64,000 nucleotides of DNA from Corynebacterium dentalis (GCF_900232865.1 NZ_OCTS01000001.1:1-64000); one strand, 5' to 3'; shown: positions 54,590 to 64,000, numbered from the stretch's first letter. Notes: generated by a model not told the origin, from the sequence alone. Program-made: numbers and translations.

Positions 54590-55909
54590 CTATGTGTTCT
54601 CGTAGTGATACGCGGTCTCACGGTGCAGCGCACTATCAATACCGGCTTCCTCGTGGATGCCCTTGATGCGCCATCCCATCGTGTACTTCAGCGCCAATCC
54701 AATGATCAAGGTGACCACGGCACACCACAGCGCAGCGAAAAGCGCGATGACAATCTGCACGGCCAGCAACTTGAAACCATCCGAACCACCACCCGTGAAC
54801 AGCCCGATATCCTTAGCAAACAGCCCGCAGGCGATCGTTCCCCATAGTCCTGCAACCAAGTGCAGACCCACCACGTCGAGGGAATCGTCGAAACGGAAAC
54901 GGAACTTCAGGCCCACGCCGTAGGCAGCCAGAATGCCCCCGATGAGCCCGGCAATCAGTGACGTCAGCGGCGTGAACGTGCCAGCGGCCGGGGTGATAGT
55001 CACCAACCCAGCCACCACGCCAGAGGCTGCACCCAGTGACGTCGACCGGTGATCACGCACACGCTCGACCAGCAACCAGCCGAGCATCGCAGCGCACGCA
55101 GCGGCGGTGGTGTTGATCCAGGCCAAACCGGCCAGACCATCGGCAGCAAAAGCAGAGCCACCGTTGAATCCGAACCAACCGAACCACAGCAGTGCTGCGC
55201 CCAACATCACCAGCGGCATGTTATGAGGCTTGGTCTCTTCTTCCATGAAGCCACGGGAGTGGCCGATGATTAGTGCCAAGATCAGACCTGCAATACCGGC
55301 GTTGATGTGCACCACGGTGCCGCCAGCGAAGTCGATGGGAGCAATTGCGGCGACAGTCTCGCCAGCCTCATCGATGGTGCCGAACATCCAGGAAGCGAAG
55401 GAATCTTCTGCGTGGCTCAGCAGTCCGCCACCCCACACCATGTGTGCCATCGGGAAATACGCAAAGGTGACCCACAGTGCGGTGAACAACAGCCACGTCT
55501 TGAACTTCACTCGGTTGGCCAGCGAGCCAGAAATGATGGCTACCGCGATGGCGGCGAAGGTGACCTGGAAGCAGATATCAATCACATTGGCGTATCCAGC
55601 TGCACCCGCGATGTAATTCCCCGCCTCATCGGTTATGGCGTTTTCCAAGCCAAAGAATTCGAAAGGGTTAGAAAACAATCCCAGCCAGGACTCGGTTCCG
55701 TAGGACATCGACCAGCCCCACAGGATGTAGACAACCCCGACCACTCCGAGGGAGCCGAAGGACATCATCATCATGTTGATGGCGGATTTCTGGCGGGACA
55801 TGCCTCCATAGAACAAGGCAAGCGCGGGGGTCATCAGAAGCACCAAGGCGGCGCTCATGAGCATCCAAGAGGCATTGCCGCTGGTGGCGGCGAGCTGGTC
55901 GGGGGTCAT
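54590..55909 (-). CDS. amtB: Ammonium transporter AmtB
   Basis: The protein of 439 residues has about eleven membrane helices and the Amt signature DFAGGTVVHINAG (about 194-206), with conserved pore His and Phe. It imports ammonium at low nitrogen. In C. glutamicum and M. tuberculosis amtB is followed by glnK/glnB and glnD before ffh; here only 160 bases separate it from ffh and neither gene is present. The start ATG 55909 has AGAAAGAG upstream. Confidence 0.94.
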   Translation of the reverse strand: MTPDQLAATSGNASWMLMSAALVLLMTPALALFYGGMSRQKSAINMMMMSFGSLGVVGVVYILWGWSMSYGTESWLGLFSNPFEFFGLENAITDEAGNYIAGAAGYANVIDICFQVTFAAIAVAIISGSLANRVKFKTWLLFTALWVTFAYFPMAHMVWGGGLLSHAEDSFASWMFGTIDEAGETVAAIAPIDFAGGTVVHINAGIAGLILALIIGHSRGFMEEETKPHNMPLVMLGAALLWFGWFGFNGGSAFAADGLAGLAWINTTAAACAAMLGWLLVERVRDHRSTSLGAASGVVAGLVTITPAAGTFTPLTSLIAGLIGGILAAYGVGLKFRFRFDDSLDVVGLHLVAGLWGTIACGLFAKDIGLFTGGGSDGFKLLAVQIVIALFAALWCAVVTLIIGLALKYTMGWRIKGIHEEAGIDSALHRETAYHYENT

Positions 55910-56061
55910 TGGTCAATCTCTTTCTCGGGACAACACTTCTGTCATTAGCTATCTAAGACAGCCGATGTGTCCATTACTCGGTTATTTTTTTACAACCTCG
56001 TGAACGGAAGCCCGAAATGTTTCCGCAATGTTTCCCAGCGGCCAGATAACCACGGCGGAAT

Positions 56062-57759
56062 TTAACCGAGCAGGGCGTCGACAAAACTCTCCACCTCAAA
56101 CGGAGCCAGGTGATCCTCGCCCTCGCCGAGACCCACCAACTTCACCGGTACGCCCAGCTCTTCCTGGACCTGGAAGACAATGCCGCCCTTGGCAGTGCCG
56201 TCCAACTTGGTGAGCACCACGCCAGTGATGTCCACAACCTCGCGGAACACGCGCGCCTGGGTCAGGCCGTTTTGTCCCACGGTCGCATCCAACACCAGCA
56301 GGACTTCGTCAACCTTGGCCCGCTTTTCCACAACACGCTTGACCTTGCCCAGTTGGTCCATCAGTCCCACGGAGGTGTGCAGACGTCCTGCGGTATCGAT
56401 CAACACGACGTCCGAAGAATCCTCGATGCCCTTGGACACGGCATCGAAAGCGACGGATGCAGGATCCGCCCCCTCATCACCGCGGACAGTCTTGGCGCCG
56501 ACTCGCCGACCCCACGTCTCCAGCTGATCTGCTGCTGCCGCGCGGAAGGTATCCGCCGCGCCCAGCGTCACGGAGTGGCCCATGCCGATCAACACACGGG
56601 AGAGCTTGCCGGTGGTGGTGGTCTTACCCGTTCCGTTCACGCCCACTACCATGATCACGGCGGGCTTGCCCTCATACGGCATGGCCTTGATGGAGCGATC
56701 CATCTGCGGCTTGCACGCATCGATCAGAGCAGCGCGCAGCATCGCACGGGCCTCTGCCTCGCTGGAAACACCCTGCGTAGCGATCCTTCCGCGGAGGTCA
56801 TCGACCACCGCCAGTGTGGTCTTGGTGCCAAGGTCTGCCATCAGCAGCGTGTCCTCGATCTCCTCCCACGCATCTTCGTCGAGGTCGCCAGCGGACAAAA
56901 TTCCCAGCACCCCCTTACCGATGACATTCTGGGACTTTGCCATGCGCGAACGCAGCTTGCCCATGCGTCCATCCACGGGAGCAATGTCATCCGCCGGGTC
57001 CGCAGTCGGCTGTTCTTCCTGGATTGTCTCCGGGGTAGTGGCCTGTTCAACCTGTTGGCTCTGCTCTTCCGCCCGAGCGACAGCGGCATCGTTGAGCTGA
57101 TCTTCCGGGGTCTCGGAGGGCTGTTCGGGTTGCTCTTGTTCCTTTTCGACGCCAACCTCGGCCTCTTCAGCCTCTGGCTTGTCCTGGGCCTTGTCCGCTA
57201 CAGGAGGTGCAGTCACGGGCGGTGCGGCCACGGGTGGCACGATTGGCGCGGAATCGGCCTTCTGCTCCGGCTTCTCTTCTGAGTCCTTCCCCGGTTTCTT
57301 TTCTGGCTCAGCTTGCTTTGGCTCAGACTTGTCTGACTGCGCTGGCTCTGGCGTCTTTGGCTCCGGAGTCTGCGGCTTCTCTACCGGCTTGGCTGGTGCG
57401 GGAGCTTCTTCCTTGGCAGGCTCAGGCTGCTTGGGTTCCGCCCGCTTTGGTTCTGGCCGCGCCTCCGGCTGCCGGAGGGAATCTGCCGGACGGTTAATCC
57501 GTACTCCACCGATGGTGGTCTGTCCCTCGTCCGTGCCTTCCTGAGCAGCTTCCTTCGTGGCACCTCCAGAGGTGAAATTGAAGCCGCTTTGCGCCTGGTA
57601 ATTGCCAGACGATGGCTTCGGCTTCTCGATCTCCTCCTTCTTCTCGAAGGAAACCTGCTTGGCCTTATTCCTTCGCAGCCCGAAGACGATGAGCAAAATG
57701 GCGATGATCACAACAAGGACGACGCCAATGATGATCCACGTGAGCAGTGAAAGTTCCAT
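56062..57759 (-). CDS. ftsY: Signal recognition particle receptor FtsY
   Basis: FtsY is the SRP receptor. The 565-residue protein has an N-terminal membrane helix (about 5-27), a long acidic Pro/Glu/Lys-rich linker (about 60-230) and the NG domain with GVNGTGKTT (373-381), DTAGRL and TKLDGTAKGG. The membrane helix plus acidic A region is typical of actinobacterial FtsY. The motif at 57136 lies in the linker (EVGVEKEQEQ). The start is ATG 57759; the frame is open to 57813. Confidence 0.95.
   Translation of the reverse strand: MELSLLTWIIIGVVLVVIIAILLIVFGLRRNKAKQVSFEKKEEIEKPKPSSGNYQAQSGFNFTSGGATKEAAQEGTDEGQTTIGGVRINRPADSLRQPEARPEPKRAEPKQPEPAKEEAPAPAKPVEKPQTPEPKTPEPAQSDKSEPKQAEPEKKPGKDSEEKPEQKADSAPIVPPVAAPPVTAPPVADKAQDKPEAEEAEVGVEKEQEQPEQPSETPEDQLNDAAVARAEEQSQQVEQATTPETIQEEQPTADPADDIAPVDGRMGKLRSRMAKSQNVIGKGVLGILSAGDLDEDAWEEIEDTLLMADLGTKTTLAVVDDLRGRIATQGVSSEAEARAMLRAALIDACKPQMDRSIKAMPYEGKPAVIMVVGVNGTGKTTTTGKLSRVLIGMGHSVTLGAADTFRAAAADQLETWGRRVGAKTVRGDEGADPASVAFDAVSKGIEDSSDVVLIDTAGRLHTSVGLMDQLGKVKRVVEKRAKVDEVLLVLDATVGQNGLTQARVFREVVDITGVVLTKLDGTAKGGIVFQVQEELGVPVKLVGLGEGEDHLAPFEVESFVDALLG
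57136..57155 (+). repeat. Dispersed CGACGCCAA motif, FtsY linker
   Basis: TTGTTCCTTTTCGACGCCAA lies in the disordered linker of ftsY, antisense, so protein constraint is unlikely to explain it. Confidence 0.75.
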
Positions 57760-57821
57760 GACTACCAGTAAACCAAAATTGGTATTGGTGGGCTCAGACC
57801 ACCGGTCTACCACTACTGAGC

Positions 57822-59170
57822 ATGATCGACTCCCTGCGATCGCTTCCCCTCACCGGAACGATCCCCATGGTTATCGCCTGGGCTCTCCTTCTGCTGACAT
57901 TCGCTGCACTCATCGCGCTTGTGCCTTCTCGTACCCGCACACGATCAGCACTGTTCTCCTGCGGGATTTCCCTGGTACTCACGGGTGTCGCAGTTGGCGC
58001 CGCTCTGCGGCTGGCGCAAACTCCCGCCAGCGAGTTACGCCCCGCCTCGTTTGCTGCCTTATCTGTAGGCCTCAGCAGTGTATTTTTTTCGTCCGCGTGC
58101 TCGTCCGCAAGTTTTTCAAGTGGCGCTCACTTGTCAGCCTGCTGACTCTGATCGTCAACCTCGCCGCCGGGTTGTTGGTAGCTAATCAATCCTGCAACTT
58201 GTACCCGGACTTCGATTCATTCTTACCCACCAGTCATTACAACCAAGCGTCTGCGGAGCAGATCCCCGAACCCGATCAACAGCCCGCCTCCATTTCGCTG
58301 GCGGAATGGAATAAACTGCGCACTGCAGGAATGCTCCAATCTGCAAATCTCCCCGCAAAGAGAACTCGGGTCAGCATGCCGGTGCCCACACCGCACTCCG
58401 GATTCCAAGCTCGCAATGCATTAGTTTTCCTCCCTCCGGCCGGGTTCTCCACTCCCCGCCCCCCAGCTTCAAGTGCTCACCCTGATGAATGGATCCCCCG
58501 GCGGACCCACGCAGTGGTTCGAGGGAAGGCGGCCTAGCCAATGTGGTGGACAACTACCAGGCCACAAATAACGGCATTATCCCGATCGTGGTAGCCATCG
58601 ATGTCACCGGAGACGTCGCCGCCAATCCCGTATGCACGGACAGTCCAAAAGACAAGGTAATGACCTATCTGACCCAGGAGGTGACCGACTCGATCATACA
58701 TCGTTTCAGCCCCAACCCAGACCAGAAGACGTGGACCATCGGTGGCTTTTCCTACGGTGGCACGCGCCCTCCAGGTGGTCACCAACTCCTCTACCAGCTA
58801 CGGAAAATTCGTGGACTACTCCGGCGAGCTGCGCCCCAATGACAGTTACTCTCGCGAAACCACCGTCAAGACTTTCTACGAGGACAGCGAAGCACTGTTC
58901 CAGCAACGCAACCCGCTAGACATTCTGCACCACGCCACCAATGACAAAATTTCTACATTCCACGGAATCAGCGGACGGTTCGTCGCAGGCAAGTCAGAAA
59001 AGTTTGCTCAGCAGGACCTGAGCACACTCAACAACAAAGCCCGCATAGCCGGCACGGACACCACCTACCGAATGGTCCCCGGAGGCCACGATTTCGGGGC
59101 GTGGAGACACGCCATCGCCGAGGACTTCGCCTACGTCGCCCAGCGCGGCAGGCTCGAACTACAGGGTTAG
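57822..59170 (+). pseudogene. Membrane-anchored esterase, frameshifted pseudogene
   Basis: Across this interval one protein can be followed only by changing frame four times: frame A 57822-58088 (three membrane helices), frame B to about 58460, frame C 58461-58517 (MNGSPGGPTQWFEG), frame D to about 58755 (nucleophile motif GGFSYGGT) and frame E to 59170 (C-terminal VPGGHDFGAWRH with the catalytic His). The breaks are at T7 (58083-58089), C6 (58459-58464), an extra A near 58518 and an extra C near 58758. The complete version would be an esterase-D/feruloyl-esterase-like protein of about 450 residues. Confidence 0.8.
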
Positions 59171-62100
59171 TCTTCGGCTTCGACTTCCTCAGGTTCGGCG
59201 TCGGGACCAAACACACCGAGTACCATGGCCTCCGCGCTGACGATGTCCCCGGTGACCAGATCCGGCACTAAACGAGCCATCTCCGACCATGCGCCGTAGA
59301 CGTTGGGTAGCTTGCCCAGGTTGCTCAATCGGCCGTGGGCGTACATGCGGGCAGCCAGCGCGAACATCATCGATAGGACCGGCACCAGCGCCCACCGGTT
59401 GGCGGGATCGTCCGTGTCCACGCCGTCGAGTCGCTCGAAGCGCACGCGCGCGGACAAGTACAGCTGGCGGTTGGAGCTCTTGACCTTGCGCAGAATCTTC
59501 ACCGCGGTGGTCATCAGCTCCGGGTCGCCCAGCAACTCGCTAAGCTGCTCGCGCTGCGTGAACGTCTCGAACACACTGATCAGACGCGTATTTTCCTCGC
59601 TCAGCGCACCCGGGACCACTCCCGCTCCATTGAAGAACGAGTCCAGCACGGCCTTCTGCTGCGCCGGATCCAGATGGGCGATCTGCACGGTCGTGGCATC
59701 GATACACGCCGTCTCCAGCGTGCGGTCGCGACCCGTGTCCATCGTCTCCACCAGTGTGTGACCGGCGATCTCAGCCAGCTCCGTGCGCAACGCTTTGGCG
59801 TGCGCCGTGTCATCTTCTTCGGTGAAAAGGTCGCTGAGGACCTCCAGCGCCGCGATCCAGGGCGCATCGCCGCGTCGTTTCTTGTCGTGGCTCTCACCGT
59901 CGGTATTCTCCGACGCCACCTTGCCCTGCACCAACCCGGAGGAAATGAACTGCGCGGGGCGGTCGCTGGCAGGCACCAGCGAGGTACTCATCGCATGCAT
60001 GGACGCCGCAGGATTGACGGATAGGGCCTCGCGGAGCTTGGCGTGGAGATCGCCCATGACCGGAGAACCCGCCTCCGCGCTGACACGGTGTTTAAGACCA
60101 CCGGCGAGCACATCCCACAGCGTCGGGAGGATCTCTGTGTCCTGCGGCAGCTGGTCGGTCTCGCCCGCCAGGAAGGCAGAGAGCTGAGTGTAAGGTGAGG
60201 CGGCGTCGACCAGAGATCCACCGAAGAAACCAGGGTGATCCACCCGCACGGCTCGGCTGCCGGGGAACTCGGGGGCGCGCAGGAAATTGAAACGATCCGT
60301 GGAGAACAGTTGGACGGCCAAAGGGCCGGCGTCGCGAAGTTCTGCAGGCAGGGGTGCTCCGATCTTGACGCTGCGGGCTGGCTCCCACGGCGCGGTCAGA
60401 GGCCAGATCCACAGCGCCTTGCCCGTCAAGCGATCGGGATCATCGCACTGGACATCGAGGGTGTGATCCTCCATATAGGTCACGGTGACCTCGGAACCAG
60501 GGACGATCCGCGCCATGCGCACGCTGACTCGGCGACCAGCAGCAGCATCCACGAACTCCAGCTCCAGCGACCCCTCGGACATGATCTGCACGGATGGCGC
60601 AATGGCCTGCAGATTAACCCACCAGGTGACGTTGTCCTGGGTCTGCAACTTCGCGGAGCGTGCCGGAGAGCCGTGACGATCACGAACCACCAGACGGGCA
60701 TCAGAAATGGCGGCCTCCGGGCGTACGCGGAAACGCGTGTTCAGGTCCAGCCAATTCGCCGCGATCCGCAGCGCTTCGGTACGCCACACGGGTGCCTCGC
60801 CCTGCATGGGCAACTGGAAGCGAATGCGCGGTGGATTGACTACCACGGGCAGAGCGTCACCGGCATCTGTCTCGATCACAGCCGTGGCAAAGCGATCTGA
60901 CGGGCTCAGATGCAGCGGTGCGATGCGCTCAAACGGCTTGTCTCCGGATCGCAACCGGACCGTAGTGGGGCTCAGCCCCGCGGTCAGTGGCAGGCGAGTA
61001 TGTGGAGAGGCGCCATCGATCTCGACCTCCACGTTCATGCCTTCTACCAGCGCGAACTCGTGGCGGAAGCTCTCGTAGCGCGGACCGCGCAAGCGCACCA
61101 AGTACTCGCCGACCCACGGGCTGTCATAGGCCTCGGGATCGAAGACATCAAAGACTCCACCTTCGGCGGAGACCTCCAGGGGCTCCTCCTCAGAGACCGC
61201 CTCGCCGGGCACGCCGGGGCCAGCGTAGGCGGAGACGGATACGTGCCACAGTTCGGTATCGCCGGAGATCGTCGGCGGGAACTCCACACGCAAGCTCTCA
61301 GAGAATATGGGCTTGCCACTGGCAGTCTCGATCGACGGCTCCGGCTGATCCGGCTCCACGAACAGCACGCGTTGGCGCGGATCCACGGCGCGCATCGTGT
61401 CCATAGACGGACGTCGCTCCCCCGAACGCTCGATGTGCAGGCTCAGCGCATCCGAGAGGTCCAGGCGACGGATCACCCAGCCATCCCATAGCTTCATGGG
61501 ACGCTCCCACACCACGGGGATCGAACGATCCTGAACCGGATCCACCGCAGTCGTATCCTCCGGGCACACAACGATCACCGAGACGCGATGAAGCGTGTCC
61601 AGCTCCGTGAGCTCCGCGCCACGGACAGAGAAGATCAGCGCGGGCTCCGGCCGGTTGATCACCGGCAATGTCCAGTGCTCGCCGTGAGTCATGCTGTGCA
61701 CGTGCAACTCGCGCAGCGGGCGGCGAATCGGCAGATCCACCACCTCAGAATCGGAACCGCCCAGGTGCTCGGAGCGGCCCGTGCGGAATGCATGCGGGCG
61801 CCCGTCGGTATCCACGCGCCAGCGGATCTCTGCGGCAGGTTCTTCCTCCACGGAGGGCAAGCTCTGCGCAGGCAAGCGCAGCACCACACGATTGCGATCC
61901 ACATCCAACCGCAGCCGCGGTTGGTCCTCACGGTGAGCCACGCCCACGGCGTAACGCCGATCCTCGGTGCCCACCGGGCGCTCGCGCAGCTCCTCGATCA
62001 CGTCTTCCAAGATCAACCGAGGAAGTTTTACCGCTGGCAGAGTGTATTCCCACGTCTCCGGGTGTGCTTCCGCATGGCGGATCACCTGCACCAAAGGCGT

Positions 62101-62721
62101 GAATAGACGCTGCGCAATCTGCGGCTTGAGCGTGCACAGCGGACCGGCCTGCAACTCGCCCCCTGCGAGTTGCTGCACCACTGCGGCGGCTTCCTGTTCG
62201 GTATCGTCTACTGCGGTTGCGTCTTGGCGTCGAGAATCAAAGGCCTCAACCACCTCCGGGATCCAGTCCGTGGCCAGCCCCACGTGCAAGAACAGGCGAC
62301 CGTTCTCTCCATCCGGACCGCCCACGGCCTCATCGAATGGATCCAAGCCAGCCGCCGAAAGAATCTCCGCAAAACGGCCTTCAACGCAGGTCAAGCGCTC
62401 GTCCGTAGGCTCCAGACCCAGCCCTGCCCAGAACTCGCGAGGCAGCTCGCCCACACGGTTGAAACGAGCCGCGCGCGTGATCAGCGCAGTTGCGGTCAAA
62501 GCCGGGCAAGCTGCCAACAGCGCCGCCGGATCCGCCCCCGCAGCCAGCTGACGGGAGAGGAAGGTACCGAAGAATCGAGAATAGCGTTCCAGCTGGTCAC
62601 CAGCGATATCAAGATCCACAAAGAGCTCCACATCGTGAAGCCGGGCGGCTAACGCTGCTTCCGCTGTGGAAGCCCAAGGTAGGAGTGTGTCATTCACGTC
62701 TGCGATGGGGCTGTCAGTCAC
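59167..62721 (-). CDS. Very large protein of unknown function between ftsY and smc
   Basis: The 1184-residue protein is predicted cytosolic, with no signal peptide, membrane helix or coiled coil. Its middle (about 250-800) is rich in beta strands, with repeated short domains ending in Arg-Val-rich strands, and the ends are helical. No catalytic motif or nucleotide-binding site is visible. The gene has its own -10 box (TAGGAT) seven bases before GTG 62721, and 34 bases separate it from smc. Its place in a conserved core cluster suggests it may be conserved within the genus. It carries two weaker motif copies. Confidence 0.85.
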   Translation of the reverse strand: MTDSPIADVNDTLLPWASTAEAALAARLHDVELFVDLDIAGDQLERYSRFFGTFLSRQLAAGADPAALLAACPALTATALITRAARFNRVGELPREFWAGLGLEPTDERLTCVEGRFAEILSAAGLDPFDEAVGGPDGENGRLFLHVGLATDWIPEVVEAFDSRRQDATAVDDTEQEAAAVVQQLAGGELQAGPLCTLKPQIAQRLFTPLVQVIRHAEAHPETWEYTLPAVKLPRLILEDVIEELRERPVGTEDRRYAVGVAHREDQPRLRLDVDRNRVVLRLPAQSLPSVEEEPAAEIRWRVDTDGRPHAFRTGRSEHLGGSDSEVVDLPIRRPLRELHVHSMTHGEHWTLPVINRPEPALIFSVRGAELTELDTLHRVSVIVVCPEDTTAVDPVQDRSIPVVWERPMKLWDGWVIRRLDLSDALSLHIERSGERRPSMDTMRAVDPRQRVLFVEPDQPEPSIETASGKPIFSESLRVEFPPTISGDTELWHVSVSAYAGPGVPGEAVSEEEPLEVSAEGGVFDVFDPEAYDSPWVGEYLVRLRGPRYESFRHEFALVEGMNVEVEIDGASPHTRLPLTAGLSPTTVRLRSGDKPFERIAPLHLSPSDRFATAVIETDAGDALPVVVNPPRIRFQLPMQGEAPVWRTEALRIAANWLDLNTRFRVRPEAAISDARLVVRDRHGSPARSAKLQTQDNVTWWVNLQAIAPSVQIMSEGSLELEFVDAAAGRRVSVRMARIVPGSEVTVTYMEDHTLDVQCDDPDRLTGKALWIWPLTAPWEPARSVKIGAPLPAELRDAGPLAVQLFSTDRFNFLRAPEFPGSRAVRVDHPGFFGGSLVDAASPYTQLSAFLAGETDQLPQDTEILPTLWDVLAGGLKHRVSAEAGSPVMGDLHAKLREALSVNPAASMHAMSTSLVPASDRPAQFISSGLVQGKVASENTDGESHDKKRRGDAPWIAALEVLSDLFTEEDDTAHAKALRTELAEIAGHTLVETMDTGRDRTLETACIDATTVQIAHLDPAQQKAVLDSFFNGAGVVPGALSEENTRLISVFETFTQREQLSELLGDPELMTTAVKILRKVKSSNRQLYLSARVRFERLDGVDTDDPANRWALVPVLSMMFALAARMYAHGRLSNLGKLPNVYGAWSEMARLVPDLVTGDIVSAEAMVLGVFGPDAEPEEVEAED
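59902..59920 (+). repeat. Dispersed CGACGCCA-type motif, weaker copy
   Basis: GGTATTCTCCGACGCCACC in the large unknown gene, antisense, read as KVASENT. Confidence 0.35.
62223..62241 (-). repeat. Dispersed CGACGCCAA motif, weaker T-tract
   Basis: On the minus strand TTTGATTCTCGACGCCAAG in the 5' part of the large unknown gene. Confidence 0.4.
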
Positions 62722-62728
62722 GCGGACA

Positions 62729-62734
62729 ATCCTA
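62729..62734 (-). promoter_or_regulatory. -10 box of the large unknown gene
   Basis: TAGGAT, seven bases, then GTG at 62721; independent expression downstream of smc is likely. Confidence 0.45.
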
Positions 62735-62755
62735 CGCTGTGAGATTTTGCACGCG

Positions 62756-64000
62756 CTAGGCGCCCGCCGGCTGCATCCTCTGCGAGATCACGCGAGTGAT
62801 TCCATCGCCGCGCATCGTCACGCCGTAGAGCACGTTAGCCACGTCCATCGTGGGCTTTTGGTGCGTGATGACGATCAGCTGCGAATCCTTACGCAGCTCT
62901 TCAAACAGCGCGATGAGGCGGCGCAGGTTCACGTCATCCAGCGCGGCTTCAACCTCGTCCATGACGTAGAACGGCGAAGGGCGCGCGCGGAAAATGGCCA
63001 CCAGCATGGCCAGCGCAGTCAGGGACTTCTCACCGCCGGAGAGCAGCGTCAGACGCTTGACCTTCTTGCCTGGTGGGCGCGCTTCCACCTCGATGCCGGT
63101 GGTGAGCATGTCCTCCGGCTCCGTGAGCACCAGGCGTCCTGCACCTCCCGGGAATAGGGTGTTGAAGACCTTAGGGAACTCCGCTTCCACGTCCTCCCAG
63201 GCTTCCGTGAACAGCGTCAGGATGGTGTTATCCACGTCCTTGATCACGCCTTGCAGGTCCTCGCGGGCACGCTCCACGTCGTCCAGTTGCTGCGCTAGGA
63301 ACGAGTAGCGCTCTTCCAGCGCCTTATATTCCTCCAAGGCCAGCGGGTTGACCTTACCCAGCGAGTTCAGCGCCTTTTCCGCCTTCTTCAGCTCTGCGCG
63401 CGTCTCGGTGGCGTCAAAGTCCTCCGGCAGCTCCTCGGCGAATAGCTGCTCGGCGGTCATGCTGAGCTGCTCCATCGCGTTATCCAGTGCTTGTTCAATC
63501 TTGAGTTGAGCTTGACTGCGGGCCAGCTCTGCCTGGTGCGCGGAGTCCGTCAGCCGTCCGAGCTGTGCAGACAATGCGGAGACCTTGTCCTTTTGCTGGC
63601 TCATCGTGGTCTGCCAATGCTTGTGCTGCGCATCCGTGGCCTGGCGGGCATCCTCCGCTCTGTGCAGCGCGTCCTCGATGCGCTGGCCTACGCGCTGGGC
63701 CTGCTGCAACACGGCTGCCGCTGTCTGCTGTGCTGCTATGCGCCGCTGCTGCGCCTTCTCAAACTGCTCGCGCGCTGCCAGTTCCTGGCGGGCCTGCTTC
63801 CGCAGTCCCTCCGCCCGGCCTCGAGTGGCACCGGCGCGCTCCTCGGCGGTGCGCAAGGCCAGGCGAGTTTCCATTTCCAGCGCCTTAACCTGGGACAACG
63901 CCTGCGCAGCCGCATCCTTCTCATGCGTTGAGGGCTCCTGCTCCTCCCCCTCGTCGTCGATCCGCGCCACACGATCAGCCAACTCCGCGACCTGTGCCTC
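62756..64000 (-). CDS. smc: Chromosome segregation protein SMC, C-terminal part (truncated by window edge)
   Basis: SMC is the condensin ATPase. The window holds the last 414 codons; the frame is open through base 64000 with a Glu/Ala-rich coiled coil. The coiled coil runs to about 63300 and is followed by the C-terminal head with the signature LSGGEKSLTALA and Walker B VMDEVEAALDD, then the DEBATE His of ITHQKP. There is no start codon inside the window; the TTG at 63982 is internal. Confidence 0.95.
   Translation of the reverse strand, partial: EAQVAELADRVARIDDEGEEQEPSTHEKDAAAQALSQVKALEMETRLALRTAEERAGATRGRAEGLRKQARQELAAREQFEKAQQRRIAAQQTAAAVLQQAQRVGQRIEDALHRAEDARQATDAQHKHWQTTMSQQKDKVSALSAQLGRLTDSAHQAELARSQAQLKIEQALDNAMEQLSMTAEQLFAEELPEDFDATETRAELKKAEKALNSLGKVNPLALEEYKALEERYSFLAQQLDDVERAREDLQGVIKDVDNTILTLFTEAWEDVEAEFPKVFNTLFPGGAGRLVLTEPEDMLTTGIEVEARPPGKKVKRLTLLSGGEKSLTALAMLVAIFRARPSPFYVMDEVEAALDDVNLRRLIALFEELRKDSQLIVITHQKPTMDVANVLYGVTMRGDGITRVISQRMQPAGA

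Noticed and set aside
55910..56061. Possible AmtR operator upstream of amtB
   Set aside because: The closest match (CTGT-N5-ATAG) departs from the expected CTAT-N6-ATAG in both spacing and sequence.
59167..62721. Large unknown protein as a phage-defence component
   Set aside because: No ATPase, nuclease or other defence partner is adjacent, and no diagnostic motif is visible; the neighbours are core genes.

Overview
The window is chromosomal DNA from a Corynebacterium-type actinobacterium (Corynebacteriales). The evidence is a mycothione reductase, a menaquinone-linked malate oxidoreductase, a ChrSA/HrtBA-type haem module and a gene order (infB-ylxR-nusA-rimP ... proS ... mqo-mtr-map ... ispG-rseP-dxr ... 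rlmN-cdsA-frr-pyrH-tsf-rpsB ... xerC-dprA-comM-yraN-rnhB-lepB-rplS ... trmD-rimM-rpsP-ffh-amtB-ftsY-smc) that follows the core chromosome of Corynebacterium glutamicum and Mycobacterium tuberculosis. Base composition is moderately GC-rich. The species cannot be fixed from the sequence alone. I saw no tRNA, rRNA, CRISPR array, insertion sequence or prophage.

Layout: 1-3.3 kb holds the rimP-nusA-ylxR-infB translation/termination operon (infB cut by the left edge). 3.3-13.2 kb holds a lipoprotein, proS, yaaA, a VIT-family transporter, a CysG-like cobA, mqo, a hydrolase and mtr. 13.2-19.7 kb holds map, a penicillin-binding lipoprotein and the divergent chrSA/hrtBA haem sensing and export genes. 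19.7-23.4 kb is ispG-rseP-dxr, two MEP-pathway enzymes around a site-2 protease. 23.6-30.4 kb holds small membrane proteins, rlmN, cdsA, frr, pyrH, tsf and rpsB. 30.9-38.4 kb holds an M23-like protein, xerC, the dprA-comM-yraN cluster, a DUF2469 gene, rnhB, lepB and rplS. 38.5-47.4 kb holds tex plus a choline-to-glycine-betaine locus (betB, betT, betA). 47.4-55.9 kb holds trmD, rimM, gdhA, rpsP, selO, ffh and amtB. 56.1-64 kb holds ftsY, a decayed esterase gene, a large protein of unknown function and the 3' part of smc.

Functionally this is mainly housekeeping: translation, protein targeting (ffh, ftsY, lepB), chromosome maintenance (smc, xerC, dprA, comM, rnhB), cell wall and isoprenoid precursors, and tRNA/rRNA modification. 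Accessory layers cover osmoprotection (bet), nitrogen (amtB, gdhA), haem tolerance (chrSA-hrtBA) and peroxide/metal stress (yaaA, VIT). Many genes have a TANNNT -10 box 6-8 bases before the start codon, which points to leaderless transcripts.

The most unusual signal is not a gene. It is a dispersed DNA word, consensus about TTYYTTTTTCCGACGCCAAC, present in about 15 good copies on both strands, both inside genes and between them. It sits in variable protein loops and linkers, occurs as an inverted pair inside an extra loop of TrmD, and directly follows two intrinsic terminators. It looks like a sequence selected at the DNA level, comparable in behaviour to DNA uptake sequences; its function is unknown.
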